This document shows positions 10,548 to 21,970 of a DNA stretch of 64,000 nt, piece after piece. The DNA comes from Schistocephalus solidus (Eukaryota; Platyhelminthes; Cestoda; Diphyllobothriidea; Diphyllobothriidae). The DNA is taken from assembly GCA_017591395.1 (NCBI GenBank), contig WEDG01002553.1, positions 248,001 to 312,000 on the forward strand, given 5' to 3'. The number at the start of each line of letters is the position of its first letter. The stretch's first letter is position 1. Under the pieces are notes generated by a model that was given only the letters and a program-made list of their open reading frames with translations, searched no databases and was not told the origin of the DNA. A program made the position numbers and the translations under genes.

Positions 10548-11108
10548 ATGGAGCACATATTGTACAATGTGCACAGCTTGATGCACATCGCAGATGACGT
10601 AGAACGACATGGTCCTCTTGACACTTTAACCAGCTTTCCTTTTGATAGCTTCTTAGTTAGATTAAAGAAAATGTTAAGAAGTCCTTCACGACCTTTACAG
10701 CAGATTGCTAGAAGTTTAAGTGAGGTTGAGGTTAGCACACGCCCTTTGGAGACTTCTTTAACGAGGTTCCCTCGTGGGCATAAGGGTGGTCCGGTTCCAG
10801 CTGGATACGAACTCAGTCAGCAGTATGAATGCATACTTACCGAACGTTTTCACATAGACATCACAGCAGCCACCAGATGCATTGGCTTCGACAATAAAAT
10901 AGTGTGCTTGAAAAACATACTTGTTGATCAAGAGGGATGCGTACGCTTGGTATTTAGTGAATTTATTAACTTATCAGATTACTTAGACTATCCAAAGAAG
11001 TTCTCACTTATGAGCGTATATAAGGCAGACCTTGACGACACTGTTAGATGTGCTCCTTTGCCATCTACTTTCAGTAAGTTCCTATGCCTAACTCATGAAC
11101 AGTATTAA
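10548..11108 (+). pseudogene. tnp2-like transposase C-terminal region
   Basis: A 186-codon open stretch, 10 bp after the stop of the core and in a different frame. It starts with MEHILYNVHSLMHIADDVER and continues with FPFDSFLVRLKKMLRSPSRPL. These match the YN-H-L-HL-DDV--G-LD and FPFEN-L--LK-LLR-P motifs that follow the catalytic core in this family. One indel near 10540 separates the two halves. The final third is less conserved and ends at 11108. Confidence 0.8.
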
Positions 11109-11888
11109 ATATTAATTGTGGTCATCAACAGCTTTTAGGATGCCACTTACTATCCTTTCGTTTTTGCGAACAATGCTTGTGAACCCTACAAACGCACAGT
11201 CCATATAGTGAGTTGTTTGCCAGCATTGCAGGTAATAAAGGGTCCTAGTAATAGGATGATCATTCGTCTGCTAACTTATTTCATTCCCCTTTTTCCTGTT
11301 CATTTGTAGATCTTATCATGAGTGACCTGCCCTCACGTCGGCTTTCTCAGCGCCAACGCCGAACGGCGATTGATTAGGATATTTACCTTCTCGGAGGTGA
11401 ACCCATTTCATCGCCCGTAAGTAACTTTAAAATAACTTTGTTCTCGTCAGGAACAACAAGACGATCTAAATGATTCTTTTATAACTACTCCAGTCGGCGA
11501 AGCGCCGCGTAATGAAAGTAACATAGTTTTCCGTTTACTTACTATAGAAGAATCGAATTCACAAAATCGACAGTGGGCCATATTACTTATGTGCCAACAG
11601 ATAGCTAACATATCAGCTAAAGTAGATTATGTTGTATAGGCCCAACGAAAAACGCTGGGCTATCTTCGGCATTTGGAGGCACTGCGTCGGCAGCAGCCTT
11701 GCACATGGGGCCCGGCAGCTCCCTAGCTGCCAAAAAATCCTTTACCACATCAGTTGCATTCAGCAACTGAATTCCGACAGCTGAATAACCAGCTAATGAA
11801 TCAAGAATTTCGTACTCAGTTGGTAAGCTGTCTATTAATTCTATAACTCTCATGTTAGACCTCCTATCTTACATGCCTCGGTGGGCAA

Positions 11889-12195
11889 ACAATCGACGAT
11901 TACGCGAAGAGAATATTTTCTGCTATCATTGACGGTGAAATTAGCCTACACGTAAATTTTAAAGGACGTACGGCTAAAGATAGTTTATCAAAATCAAAAA
12001 TATGTGACTTTATGCTGGGTAAGTCCATCAAAAACCGTCTCACTGCCACTATATAGAGGTGTTTGCAACCTGGAATGCAAACGGCTTGTATAAATTATCC
12101 GATTTTGAGTATGCCATTGCCAGGCGACTATAACGATCACTTGATGGCCATTGCCAGAGGCTGCAAAAACAAATTGGACGTGAAGCAGACGGTAA
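11889..12195 (+). pseudogene. DUF4806-like domain
   Basis: The plus-strand frame reads GQTIDDYAKRIFSAIIDGEI, then LHVNFKGRTAKDSLSKSKIC (11889-12010), followed by a GTAAGT that could be a donor site. After a gap, SDFEYAIARRL and a stop are seen (12090-12125). The pattern T--D--R-IL---I---LA--FN-KG---K--FS-LK followed by E---A---WL is that of DUF4806, a domain common in animal transposon-linked proteins. Whether it was part of the transposase, a second exon or a second gene is not decided by the sequence. Confidence 0.65.
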
Positions 12196-12521
12196 ATCAA
12201 TATCCATTTTTTTAAAATACTGTCTATCTGCAGGCAACAATGCTGGACCATCGTCGGTTAACCTAACGCCTTCAACACAATGACGACAGAGGAAAAAGAA
12301 ACAACACACCTTTGTTCATATTCCTTTGAATTTCTAATTAAATTATTCAGTAAAGATTGTCTTCACCAATTCTTATACTTAACAATACAGTTGCAAGGGG
12401 CATTATAAGCGTAGTATGTTAGTAAAAGGCACCAACCGGTAGGTGTAGGTACTATTTTCGCCGGTTGTCGCATATCTCGATAAATCGATATCTAATAGAT
12501 ATATATAAAGCAGCCAAAATA

Positions 12522-12596
12522 GATTTACAATAGATATACATATCTCGATTAATAGATATCTAATAGACATCTAGTAGATATTGCTTGCTACTAGGG
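12522..12596 (-). repeat. Right terminal inverted repeat
   Basis: The reverse complement begins CCCTAGTAGCAA and carries the same CTATTAATCGAGATA block as the left arm. Several ATAGATATCT repeats lie between them, extending inward to about 12475. These could be transposase binding sites, as subterminal repeats are in CACTA elements. Confidence 0.8.
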
Positions 12597-12599
12597 CCT

Positions 12600-13550
12600 T
12601 TATTATAAAATACAAATATGAAAACTATCGGACTGCATTGAAAGTTTCTTATCGGTGAACTCGACTTGTTTCTTATCCATTTTCACATTTTGTAGCAATC
12701 AGTTCAACTAAGTCTAATTAGTCGGCAGACTGTAACAGACCTAAACCCGAACCGTCCATAATTGTTTTAATAAGGTTGTTGTCCCGCTTTTTGTAGACGG
12801 AGAATAAAACACGCGTGTCGAAGACCAAATTGCCGGCCGCTCTTCCGATAAGTCCTCTCCCATCGTTATAACATTCGCCACTCTCTATATCTCGTAACAT
12901 AGTCTTGTACTCCGTTATCCCCTTGTACCGTATTCTACCATTGTTATATTGATATCTTAATCGTCCTATTGACATTGCCTTTATCGCATAAACTTTGTCT
13001 ACCAGAATATCACGTACTATACCCTATTATTATTCGTCTTCTTCCCGCCGATATCACATCGTATAATGAACCCTTTAGAGGACGCAACACCAAGTGTTAC
13101 TACTGAGGAGTATATCGCAGATTCTTACCCAAGGCCCGATAATCTGATCCCTTCCGTATCGTCGAATCGGCTGGATGTTACAAGACTCCACACCGGAATC
13201 GACTGCGCTCGCATCTGATTGGAAGTGCCTATCCCGCCGAATCGACCGCAGACGTTTCTACCTCTGTCAAATGAATACTCTCAAACGTCAATCCCAGACG
13301 TGTCTTGAACCCTGATACCTTCATCCCCATTCTGTATAGCTATTTTATTTTCAAATTTTGCTATTTCTTAACATTGAAAAACAGGTTTTTTTACCTAAAA
13401 CAAACTCGTCATTTTGAACACTGCTATTTTAGCAAACAAACAAAACAAAGCTAAGGTGGTTAATGAAAAGAGGAGTTTTTTTTTTAGGTTTTTCCTGTGT
13501 TCTTAGCAGTGCGAAATCAATAAACCTATTTATTTATTTATTAAAAGCGG
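12600..13550 (+). mobile_element. LINE C2, 3' end only
   Basis: After a solo LTR at 12731-13182 is removed, this segment matches C1 from about 4990 to 5545. It shares the GCATTGAAAGTTTCTT stretch and the CGACTGCGCTCGCATCTGAT stretch, and ends in TATTTATTTATTTATT at about 13540. It is a 5'-truncated copy or one cut by the DNA transposon, whose right end lies at 12596. It has no coding capacity. Confidence 0.75.
12731..13182 (+). mobile_element. Solo LTR with 4-bp target-site duplication
   Basis: A 452-bp segment beginning TGTAACAG and ending GATGTTACA, with 6-bp inverted ends TGTAAC/GTTACA. It is flanked by AGAC at 12727-12730 and 13183-13186. The paralogous C1 site at about 5163-5185 has a single CGGCAGAC and no insert, so it serves as an empty site. 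An AATAAA lies at about 12812. No coding region, primer-binding site or polypurine tract is adjacent, so it is a solo LTR left by recombination. The orientation is taken from the AATAAA and is tentative. Confidence 0.85.
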
Positions 13551-15797
13551 TCAGAAAAAGATTAGATTTCCCATGCAAGTCTTGTATAGATCTGTAATGA
13601 TGAACGTGTTGCAGAATAGAATTGAATTCCTTATGCCCACGGGCCGTGAGGGCGTTAAGTAGACAGATATCCCCCGGAGGTTTGAATATTTAAAACCAAG
13701 CTTAAACCCCATACACGCGTTTCATTTAATCAAAGATATTGTTGGTCAATTCGCTGACTGCAATGAAGAACAAGTAATCGCTATAACGTCAAAAGCATTA
13801 ACCTGCGTTTTCAGATTTCTTTTTGAAGCCGCCAGAAACTTCTGCCTTTATTTAAGAGGTGAGAGCAGAAGAATTTTTCAACTTGCACAAAACTTTTACT
13901 TAGTTACATAATAATTTACATGTAAAGGCCTGAGGAGAATGTATCGAAAGCAAACGTATTTTAGCCAAACTGTCTTATGACTTTTCAATGGGGATTTTGA
14001 TAACGCTAATAAGTGTACTGTTTGGTTTCTGACAATGTATGAGGAGAAGGAGGAGGAGGAGAAGGAGGAGGATAAGAAGGTGGCCATTTGCCGTTGGATA
14101 TGTCTGGAGCCATGTAGTCTGACCAGCTGTCTTCCTACAATCAGCTGTTTATTTACATACTTAACTCAAGTCTGGTCACGCAGATAAAGTCACAGATAAA
14201 GAAGTTATTATGAACACAACGTATACTGTCTGTTTAGTTACTTCTACTATGTGAACGATTGTAAAACGGGATATTAGATTTAGGCCGCAGTAAATAGAGA
14301 CACGCACAGAAGCAGCATATTAAAATATTTCAAGCTATCTTAACAAAATAAGAAGCAGCAGCACATAAATGGATTTTAAGGAAGTTAATAGAAGCTTTAT
14401 TCAATTGGCTTCTGCGGTGTTTGGATGACTTCATCTTCCGTAGGGTATAGGTCAGTGTATCTTCTTTAGATACGTTAGTTACACAAATTATTAATTTAAA
14501 CATTGTGGTTGATGGAAGACTCGCACCAGACAGGTTTTTCCAGACGCAGTCTTGCAGAAACAAATTGCGAATATTCTGAAAGTTGGAGACGTTATACCAC
14601 CCACAGAGGCTGCTTTAATGGCCATTCTATTGCCAAAACAGCACCTTTCGTCAGTGATATAAGACATTTCAAATGCTTACTTTTTTGTCTAATTGTCAGT
14701 CTTGACTGCAGTCAGACTTTCAGATAGAAAAGGGAGTGGTTGACAGCTAGTGTAAGTTAGTTCATCCAGTGGAGTGGCATTTTATAAAAAATATAATATG
14801 AATACAGAGTCTGAGTTCGTGACTGAATGATGTTTGTATGCATACAACAGAGAAATATTTGAAAAAATAACTTATCAGGACAGGGACACCGTAATGATCA
14901 CTGTTGACCTATTGGCTGCCGTCAGCCGATTTTACTCTAAACTTATTGCATATGCCCTATTTTGGACCGCGAGCACAGTCCCGCATTGTGGTGCTACTAT
15001 TTATTCATGTGGAGTAGCATTTTTCTATAAGTCCTGATGAAAAAATGGAACAGATTATTCTGAGCAGTCTTAGAGGTTAGCTGGTTTATATTTATTACGC
15101 TCTCAGAATGGTAATTGTTCCGCTGGACTGTAGGTTGTGAACAGTTGCACATTGTGTGTACTGTTCGAGTTATATTAAATGTGTGATTTTGATATGCATG
15201 TGGCACATTTAACTGGGGACGTTCACACTTCGCCCGGTCTTTTCACCCAACTACCTTACCAGTCAGTGAGAATGTTCAGACAGCCCATTTAAGGGGGAGA
15301 CGGCGTGCGAGAATGGTCTCCTATTGCGTTTATGTGTATGGGCATTAACTTCATTGGCAGAAAAAAAGAATATTATAGGAGATCATTTGGTTGCAGAAAA
15401 AGGAACGTAGGAAGCAAGATCAACGTTTAAATAGCAGAAACTTAGATGACACTTTAACTTAGGACATTATTTTTCTATTCATTTTTTGAAGATGATTCAC
15501 TTTGACGAGATCAGGACAGGTCTATTATACGCATCATGGGGTTTTTCGAAACGATATCTGTAAATATGTCAAACTATAAAACCGTTGGGTAACTGACGCC
15601 ACCTAATGCTGCATATCGAATAGGTTATCTAGAGAATTGATTCAGGAAGGGACGTAACACTTCATTTTTACAGATTTCTAGTTTGAGGTTCTGTATCCCA
15701 CTTGAGTGATCGCGTGACGACTGACAGGTAATTATCATAAGTTTTATTGACATATCAGAAATTCCAGATGGCAACGACCTGAACTAGTCAAATCGCT
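13551..15797. other. No gene seen; purine-rich tract
   Basis: No open frame longer than about 77 codons and no motif I recognise in any frame. The only notable structure is the AGG/GAA-rich tract at 14039-14080. Codon-scale composition is AT-rich and similar to other intergenic parts. Confidence 0.5.
14039..14080. repeat. Purine-rich GGAGGA-type simple repeat
   Basis: An imperfect run of GAG, AAG and GGA triplets, purely purine on the plus strand apart from one T. It gives a Ser-rich reading on the minus strand, which should not be taken as protein. Confidence 0.85.
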
Positions 15798-15820
15798 ATT
15801 AATAATAATAATAATAATAA
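15798..15820. repeat. (AAT)n tail of A1
   Basis: About seven AAT units, reading ATT on the element's strand, directly after the conserved 3'-terminal motif. LINE 3' tails made of short repeats are usual in the CR1/L2 group. Confidence 0.85.
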
Positions 15821-16356
15821 CAATAGTTGTATTTAATGCCGGTTTACAGGCATTGTCAAGTGAAATATTCAGTGGGTAGAGGCTGGCAGTGAAATAAAAC
15901 TCCTGAATATATATCATTATAAATGTTTTTCCTATCTTTATGCTATTCAGGAGAAAAATCTGCCGCCTGTAAGGATGATAGCAATTCAGATCAGGGAAGG
16001 GCTAACAAAATTGCAGTCTGTATGCAGTCTCTCTGTCTTTGCTAGGAACCGGGATTCTGCCGCAGGCAAGAAAGCATCCGTGTTCGGTTGCTTACTGTCT
16101 GCCGAAGAAGTCAACGGGTGCAGGCTGCAGAGACGGTGCCGTATCCCTCAAGGTAACAACTGGGATCGGGTTCAGATGCCGCGCACTCCGTCGAACAGGA
16201 AAGAAGCTTCTACCGTGTTGGTTCCCAGAATTCTTGGAAACTGTTCTGAATGCAAAAACTAGTAATAGTTATCTTAAACAAAGAATAACTCCGCTAGATT
16301 TTTATATTATGGGGAAGTTTATTCCACATGGCCATGGCGTTTCCCGAAAAGAACCG

Positions 16357-16902
16357 TCAATACTTAACTGTGCGAGCTAATGGAAGAAATAAAAAGACAT
16401 TGCGATGACTGCTGCGCCGAGGATGGTCAAGCTGCCTTACAGTGGTAAGGGGATTAAATGTACGACTATTCAAAAGCTTAAACAGCAAAAAGAGTCCCTT
16501 CTGCACTCGGCAAAACCATAAGGGATCAATGTTTACAAGCCCATTGCGTTCTTGAGATGACAGATAACGGTGCTTCAATGATAAATTTCTTTTTGTGAAG
16601 AAGTGCTGGACCGATTCTATTTTCTTCCGTTCGCTAGCGCGCAGAAGGCTTAATAGAAACGAGCAGTATTCCAGACCAGGTCTTACGTACATTCTATAAA
16701 GGCGCAGTCTAATATCAATAGTTTTAAAATTTTGGAGGATAAAACCGGCAGTTCTGCGTGCTTTGGAGACATTCAGGGCGCAATGCTCTGAAATATTGAG
16801 ACCGTTGGAATATGATATGCCCAGGTACTTTACAACGCCAGGTACATTTACATCGTGGCCATCTATGCTAAGATGAGGTTGATGGTTGTCACTGACAACC
16901 AT
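16357..16902 (-). pseudogene. A1 ORF2 C-terminal region
   Basis: A 181-codon open stretch. It reads LGISYSNGLNISEHC, then RLYRMYVRPGLEYCSFLLSL (the thumb RP-LEYC box), ERKKIESVQHFFTKR, LDPLWFCRVQKGLFLLFKLL and the LDHPRRSSHRNVFLFLPLAR end. This is the RT thumb and the conserved C-terminus of CR1-like ORF2. A3 (34721-34359) and A4 (41600-42111) carry close relatives of it. It joins the RT core upstream through broken frames. Confidence 0.85.
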
Positions 16903-17029
16903 AACGGAACATTTGTGCCAAGAAAGGGAAAGGCGCCATGTGCAGCACCACTTGGCAAAGGTCTAGAGATCATTTTTTGATAGATCAAGCACGGTGTCGC
17001 GATCTGTCGGCTTGTATCAATGGGCAAAT

Positions 17030-17760
17030 TTTATATCGTTGGCATACATAAAGGCCCTACCATTTCGAAATAAACCTGGCACATCATTGACAAAAAGACA
17101 AAATAAAAGCGGGCCTAGCACACTACCCTGAATAACTCCACTCCTCACACGTGCCGAGTTTGAGATAGCATTGGAGATCTTAACCTGTTTTGTACGAGAG
17201 CTCAGTAAGAAGATATCAAACTCAGAAGTTTACCACATGTACCGAAAGAGGAGAGTTTCAGGAGAAGAAGGGCATGGTCAACACAATCGAAGGCCTTGGT
17301 GAAATCGAAATAGACTATGTAAAGTGCAAAGCCATTATCCCTAGATTGTAGAACATGATCAAAGAAAGAGAGCTGACATGTGTCACAAGACCTTGATTTG
17401 AGGAACACATGCTGGGCTGCACTCAATAGGATATTCTCAGTTAAATGATACATCATCTTATCTTTGATCAAGGTCTCCAGGATTTTCGAAGCTGCGGACA
17501 GTGTGTTGATTGGCCGAAAATTCGTCAAATGACGTAGATTGACCGTGCTTGGGGATAGGTAGAATGTGCGATTCCTTCCATACACTGGGAAAGGTTTCAC
17601 TTTCAAGAGCTAGATTAAATATCTTACATAGAAGTGACGGGAAAATATCATTATCATCCACCTTTATAATACTGATCGGTACGCCATCTGGTTCAGGACT
17701 ATAAGGTTGACGAAAACATCGAATGGCTACGGTTACGTCCCAGAGGGTAAAAGTTAAGGT
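17030..17760 (-). pseudogene. A1 reverse transcriptase with YAND
   Basis: Blocks on the minus strand are SPEPDGVPISIIK (about 17700), FRPINTLSAASKILETLIKD (about 17500), QHVFLKSRSCDTCQLSFFD (the HGF box changed to HVF), VYFDFTKAFDCVDHALLLL (17330-17270), SGVIQGSVLGPLLFCLFVND (about 17150-17090) and FMYANDIKFAH (17052-17020). The catalytic YADD has become YAND (17035-17049), a loss of the first metal-binding Asp. A frameshift lies near 17510 and stops follow the YAND box. The enzyme would have copied LINE RNA at the nicked target. Confidence 0.8.
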
Positions 17761-18258
17761 CTCGAGGACGGCACCGGTCCAAACCTGGATGAACGGAGGG
17801 GGAGCGGTCGAATTTTCAATAAATGTTCTGGACAAGAAAACGTTAAAACTATCAGTCGTCAATTTGTCATCAACTACAGGATTGCCAACGGAGTCCGGTA
17901 GTACGGGATGCCATGTTTTACTATGGGTTCTTATTGCGCGTGAAAAAAGTTTCGCTACATTTAAAGAACGGTTTTCGACATATTTGACCTCTTCGGTTAG
18001 CCTCTTGGCCTGCTCAAAAATACGGTGAATCAAGGGCAGAACGGAAATTTCGTTTTGCTAACGGAATCGACGAGATAGTTTACGCAACCTACGGCGAAAA
18101 GATAAAGGGTGATAAACCTCATCCGTGACATTAATTAATTTCTTACGTGGAACAAAACGAGAAATAAGTGGATCTAAAACTTCGTAAAGCATACCGGTAC
18201 AGGTGTTCACACCCTGATACATAAAGAAATTAGACCAGTCGTGGGAGTTAAGATGTAT

Positions 18259-18962
18259 CTATAGTTCTGTCAAAAGCGCTAATCGAAAATCAAAGAAAAA
18301 GCTATATTTTTTGGAAAGCGTTTCATCGGTTTCGAGTTGTAGTGTAAAAACAACGATATCATGGTCTGAGCTCCCAAGTGGGCCGAATGATGACACTGTC
18401 AAAGGCAGGCAACCTCCGCAGAAGATTAGATCAAGTATGCTTGATCCTCGGGTAGGGAAGTCAACAACCTGGGTCCCCATGCCAATATCTACGGCCTCGA
18501 GGAAGTTTTCGAACTTTATGGGGCCGGAGGGGACCGGAAACCAGCGAATGTCAGGTAGGTTGAAATCACCTGCAATTAAGCAATATTTAAAATTAAGTAA
18601 ACTGCAGCATGGAATGCTTGTGAGAGACAAAGATAGAAATTCTCACTGGTATTGGGCGGGCAATAGACACAGCCATTGAGTAAAGAGTTCCTATTTTTTA
18701 AGGTAATTTGAAGCCAGCAGCTCTCGTCAACCGCAGTAAATTATGGATGATCTAAGTTTCGAAATGCCAGCGCTTGTTTAATAAAGATACAGCTTCCTCC
18801 ACCACGACTGTCACGGCGATCATTTCGAGTACAAGTATAACCTATAAGAGAGAGTTCGGGGTTGGCTACGGAAGTTTTTGTTGCCCATGTTTCAGTTACT
18901 ATAACGATATCTGGACAGTGGACAAAGACTAGAGTCTGAAGCAGGGGCATTTTATTGAGCAA
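18259..18962 (-). pseudogene. A1 endonuclease
   Basis: An AP-type endonuclease domain in two open pieces. 18962-18741 carries LLQTLVFVHCPDIVIVTETW and GYTCTRNDRRDSRGGGSCIF, and 18630-18259 carries the AGDFNLPDIRWFPV box, TRGSSILDLIF and LGSSDHDIVVFTL. The catalytic ETW, GDFN and SDH boxes are all present, but stops and a frame change around 18640-18740 separate the halves. It resembles the A4 endonuclease closely. Confidence 0.8.
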
Positions 18963-18987
18963 GGATCTGGCATTTAGAACGAACAGT

Positions 18988-20264
18988 TTAAGTGGGCAAG
19001 GTGGTTGTTTTTTTAGGGAGAGCGGCTAATTCATCCAGTGGTTCACGGGCCACTGAACATAGGGGCGGTGCTCCCGCCCTGTACTGGAAAAAAGTTAAGA
19101 TCATACGCGCCTGATGTGGGTGAAGGGGAGAAATATATGGAGGTGGAAATGACAGACAGGGAAACTGAGCACAACTTCTAGCTATCGGGGCATGACCGGG
19201 AAATCCCTGGACAGGATACTGCAAAGTATTACTATTAAGGTGACATAGAAGGTCAGGTGAGTTTAGTAGTCCAGCAGGACCCTTTGTATTGACAGACAAC
19301 TGGGAAACGACCGTAGAGAAAATTGGCTGCGGGGTTGGGGATACACTGTTGTGAGTGGCACAGAAGCACTATTTTTGGTCGAGAATGCTTGTATGTTTCG
19401 TTTATCGGCCTCAGTCTGAGGTCTGGGTGATAGCTGGAAATTCGATGTTGTTGGGATGGGGATGTTTTTGGGAGAAATAGGCGATCGTAAAGGAATATTT
19501 TTCGTAGAATGGCTCACTTATTGTGGTTGACGAGTGGTTGAGAATTTAGCCGGACTTGTCTCTGAGCTAGAAATCTGCGTTGGTTTACCAGGAGTAACTG
19601 GTAAACTTGGTATGGGTATGGTAATAGGAGGAGTACTGCCGTCTTGAGAACGAAAAAAGGAAGTACTGTTTTCTTGGGATCCCAAAAGATTAATCAAGGT
19701 CGGTTTCCGTGAAGTGTAAGCTGGGGATTCAGATGGCGAAACCGTAAAGGAAATTGGAGGCGATTTATACAGCATGGCAACAGTGGCAGTCATTTCTCTG
19801 TTGCTTGTCGAATATTTAAAAATTTGCAGTTTTCTCTGCATTGGGGTGAGGTCAGGGGAAACCGAGGAATGCCATTTTGACAAAATTCTCTACTTATCTC
19901 ATTCCTAGAAAGTATGAAGTCAACTTCTATCAAAGAAAAGAGCGTGACTAATATGGGGGCATTACGACTGAGCGAGTGGAGTCGTTTAGCATACGCGACT
20001 CGGAATCCCAAGCCACTGCTTTCCAGAAACAAACGCGCGCCGTCGAAAGCATATATGTAACTAGGAATATTACGCAGTATAAAATTATGCTTGCGTTTTA
20101 TCCTTTCTTCGGTTTCGGAGCTAATTATCCCAATGACTTGAAACGACTGTTGGATAACTGTGTCAGTGGCATTGGTTATAGGTCCTTTAAGCAAAAAATC
20201 TACTAATTCGTCAGACGACGATCGATTAACGCAGGTAGAGGTATAGGCTTGGGCAATCAGAGGA
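18988..20264 (-). pseudogene. A1 ORF1, C-terminal part
   Basis: The minus-strand reading from 20194 includes ETEERIKRKHNFILRNIPSY, GARLFLESSGLGFRVAYAKR and PILVTLFSLIEVDFILSRN. This has the layout of an RRM-like nucleic-acid-binding core in LINE ORF1 proteins. It is followed by a long Ser/Pro-rich region (19883-18988) in shifting frames. ORF1 would bind element RNA in a ribonucleoprotein. Its N-terminus is missing here because B1 interrupts at 20264. The same region is repeated with intact upstream sequence at 25085-26602. Confidence 0.75.
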
Positions 20265-20436
20265 ATTTTTTCATTTCAATTTATTGAGGGAAATAGGCAT
20301 GGGCCTTTGAGTACCCTATTTGTAACGTAAAATTAAGTGCGGTATGCAAAGAAACCGTGTGGTTTGTAAAGGTACAAAAGTCGGTCATAAAATATGACAA
20401 GTAGTGCACGACTTTTGAGGGTTAAGATAAATTTCC

Positions 20437-21970
20437 TCATCGCTCAGGCTCGTTTTGAAACATAAAACGGTCAAGGTTCCTTTTAAAGCTTTCCAGTGAT
20501 GGTGACATCACAACGTCTTCAGGGAGGGCATTCCATGGTTTGACCACTCTGACAGAGAAGGAGAACTTGCGCACATCCAGTCTCACCTGCTGGACACGCA
20601 GTTTCAATGGGTGACCTCGGAGATGGGTCGTTGCGGCAAATTCAAAGAATTTCGAGAATTCCAGGCAACAATCCAATCTTTCATAATGCGGAATGTCTGA
20701 AGGAGATCACCACGCATTTGCCTATAACTCAAAGGGAACAGATTAAGATTCATTAGGCGAATTGGATATGCCAAGGAGCTTTGACTTCTAACCATTTTGG
20801 TGGCTTTCCTCTGTACTCTTTCGAGGCAGTTCTGATCTTGAACTGTCCAGGGTTTCTATGCTTGCATAGCATATTCCAAATGCGGCCTAATGAATGTCCC
20901 AAAAGTCTTAGCGAAGAGATCTTCATCGAAATCCAAAAATGCTCGTCTGATGGCATGAAACACCGCAATTGCGCTCTTCGTCACTTTCGAGAAGTGAGAC
21001 GATGGTTTTAAGGTGGTGGTTGTCAACACACCAAGGTCCTTTTGGGTTTCCACGTCTTTTAAGGCTTCGCCGTTGAGAAAGTAACTTCTTCTTTCGGCTG
21101 ATCCAGATGGGTTGCCTAAGCGAAGTATTGTACACTTATCGACGTTGAACTTCAAAAGCCAATGATTCGACCACTCCTCCAACCGAGTTAGGTTGATCTG
21201 CAGTTTATCTTCGTCAGCAGGGCTCTGAATTACATTCCAGATTTTAATGTCATCGGCAAACATTGCTGCTTCACATTCGAGATTCCTGACACAATCGTTC
21301 ACGTATATTAAAAAGAGTATTGGCCCACGTATTGAACCCTGAGGAACCCCACTCTAGACCGCCGCAGAACTTGACCTCTCTTGGCCGATGCACAAAACCT
21401 GGCGCCGACCCACGAGGAAGTTTTCGATCCACTTGAGGAGGTTACCTCTGATTCCAATTCGTTCTAGCTTGTACAGCAGTCTCTCGTGCGGCACAGTATC
21501 GAAGGCCTTTTGAAAGTCAATGAAGGCAATGTGAACCGCGTGTCTATCTTCAAGTGTTTGGATCCACCTCTGGAGCGAATACAGCAAATTCGTTGTGCAT
21601 GATCTTCCTTTTCTGAACCCGTGTTGACAGCTTGATAACAAATTATGAGTCTCTAGGAATTTCACCAATTCGCTCTTGATGATCCTTTCCATAATCTTTC
21701 CAAGTATGCATGTCAAGCTTATGGGCCTGTAGTTTGTCACTGACGCCCGGATACCGCTTTTGTACAAGGGAGTTATATGTGCCAGCTTCCAATCAAAGGA
21801 AGTGTTCCGGAGTCAAATGACTTTTGAAAGAGCACTGACAGAGGTGCGAAAAAATCATTGGTGAGTTCTTTCAGAAGCTTGGGTGCAAGCTCGTCTGGTC
21901 CTGGGGATTTCGACTCTTTTAGTTCTTTTAATTCCTTTTTGATCAGAAATTATGAGAATAGTATATGGCT
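20437..21970 (-). pseudogene. B1 reverse transcriptase and C-terminus
   Basis: Blocks on the minus strand are WKLAHITPLYKSGIRASVTN (about 21810-21740), YRPISLTCILGKIMERIIKS, QHGFRKGRSCTTNLL, FIDFQKAFDTVPHERLLYKL (21540-21470), SGVPQGS (about 21350), ILFLIYVND and MFADDIKIWN (catalytic FADD at 21249-21260). The thumb follows with RPHLEYAMQA, then RVQRKATKMV and, at 20676-20437, RGHPLKLRVQQVRLD and VVKPWNALPEDVV with SFKRNLDRF at the end. One stop (about 21354) and frameshifts near 21810 and 20860 interrupt it, but all catalytic residues are intact. Confidence 0.85.

Larger units (their letters stand above)
8868..12596 (+). mobile_element. DNA transposon with tnp2-like transposase and DUF4806-like domain
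   Basis: A 3.7-kb element bounded by inverted repeats that start CCCTAGTAGCAA at 8868 and end with the complement at 12596. Inside, all on the plus strand, are broken pieces of one transposase gene (9129-11108) and a separate segment matching the DUF4806 domain (11889-12020 and beyond). The transposase matches the animal tnp2-type family, related to the plant CACTA/En-Spm transposase (Pfam Transposase_21). No target-site duplication is obvious. The right end abuts the C2 LINE 3' region. Frameshifts and stops make it non-autonomous now. Confidence 0.8.
15798..20264 (-). mobile_element. Family-A LINE, 3' part (A1)
   Basis: The 3' two thirds of a minus-strand CR1-like LINE. From 5' to 3' (high to low coordinates) it holds ORF1 (20264-18988), endonuclease (18962-18259), linker and RT (18240-17030), a C-terminal domain (16902-16357) and a 3' UTR. 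The 3' end shows a CTCCTGAA/TTCAGGAG stem-loop and CCTGTAAACCGGCATTAAAT, then an ATT microsatellite at 15798-15820. It ends abruptly on the 5' side at 20264, where the B1 LINE begins. Its 5' continuation is at 25085-26640. Confidence 0.8.

Noticed and set aside
11617..12309. Minus-strand open frames of 78-86 codons in the DNA transposon
   Set aside because: They are opposite to the DUF4806-like reading and without motifs.
13896..14087. Ser-rich minus-strand open frame
   Set aside because: It is the translation of a purine-rich simple repeat, not a gene.
15030..15075. Hammerhead ribozyme core (CTGATGA)
   Set aside because: No matching GAAA segment or closing stems nearby; the other CTGATGA occurrences (about 6318 and 7450) fail likewise.
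18311..18679. 122-codon plus-strand open frame
   Set aside because: It is antisense to the A1 endonuclease and has no motif of its own.
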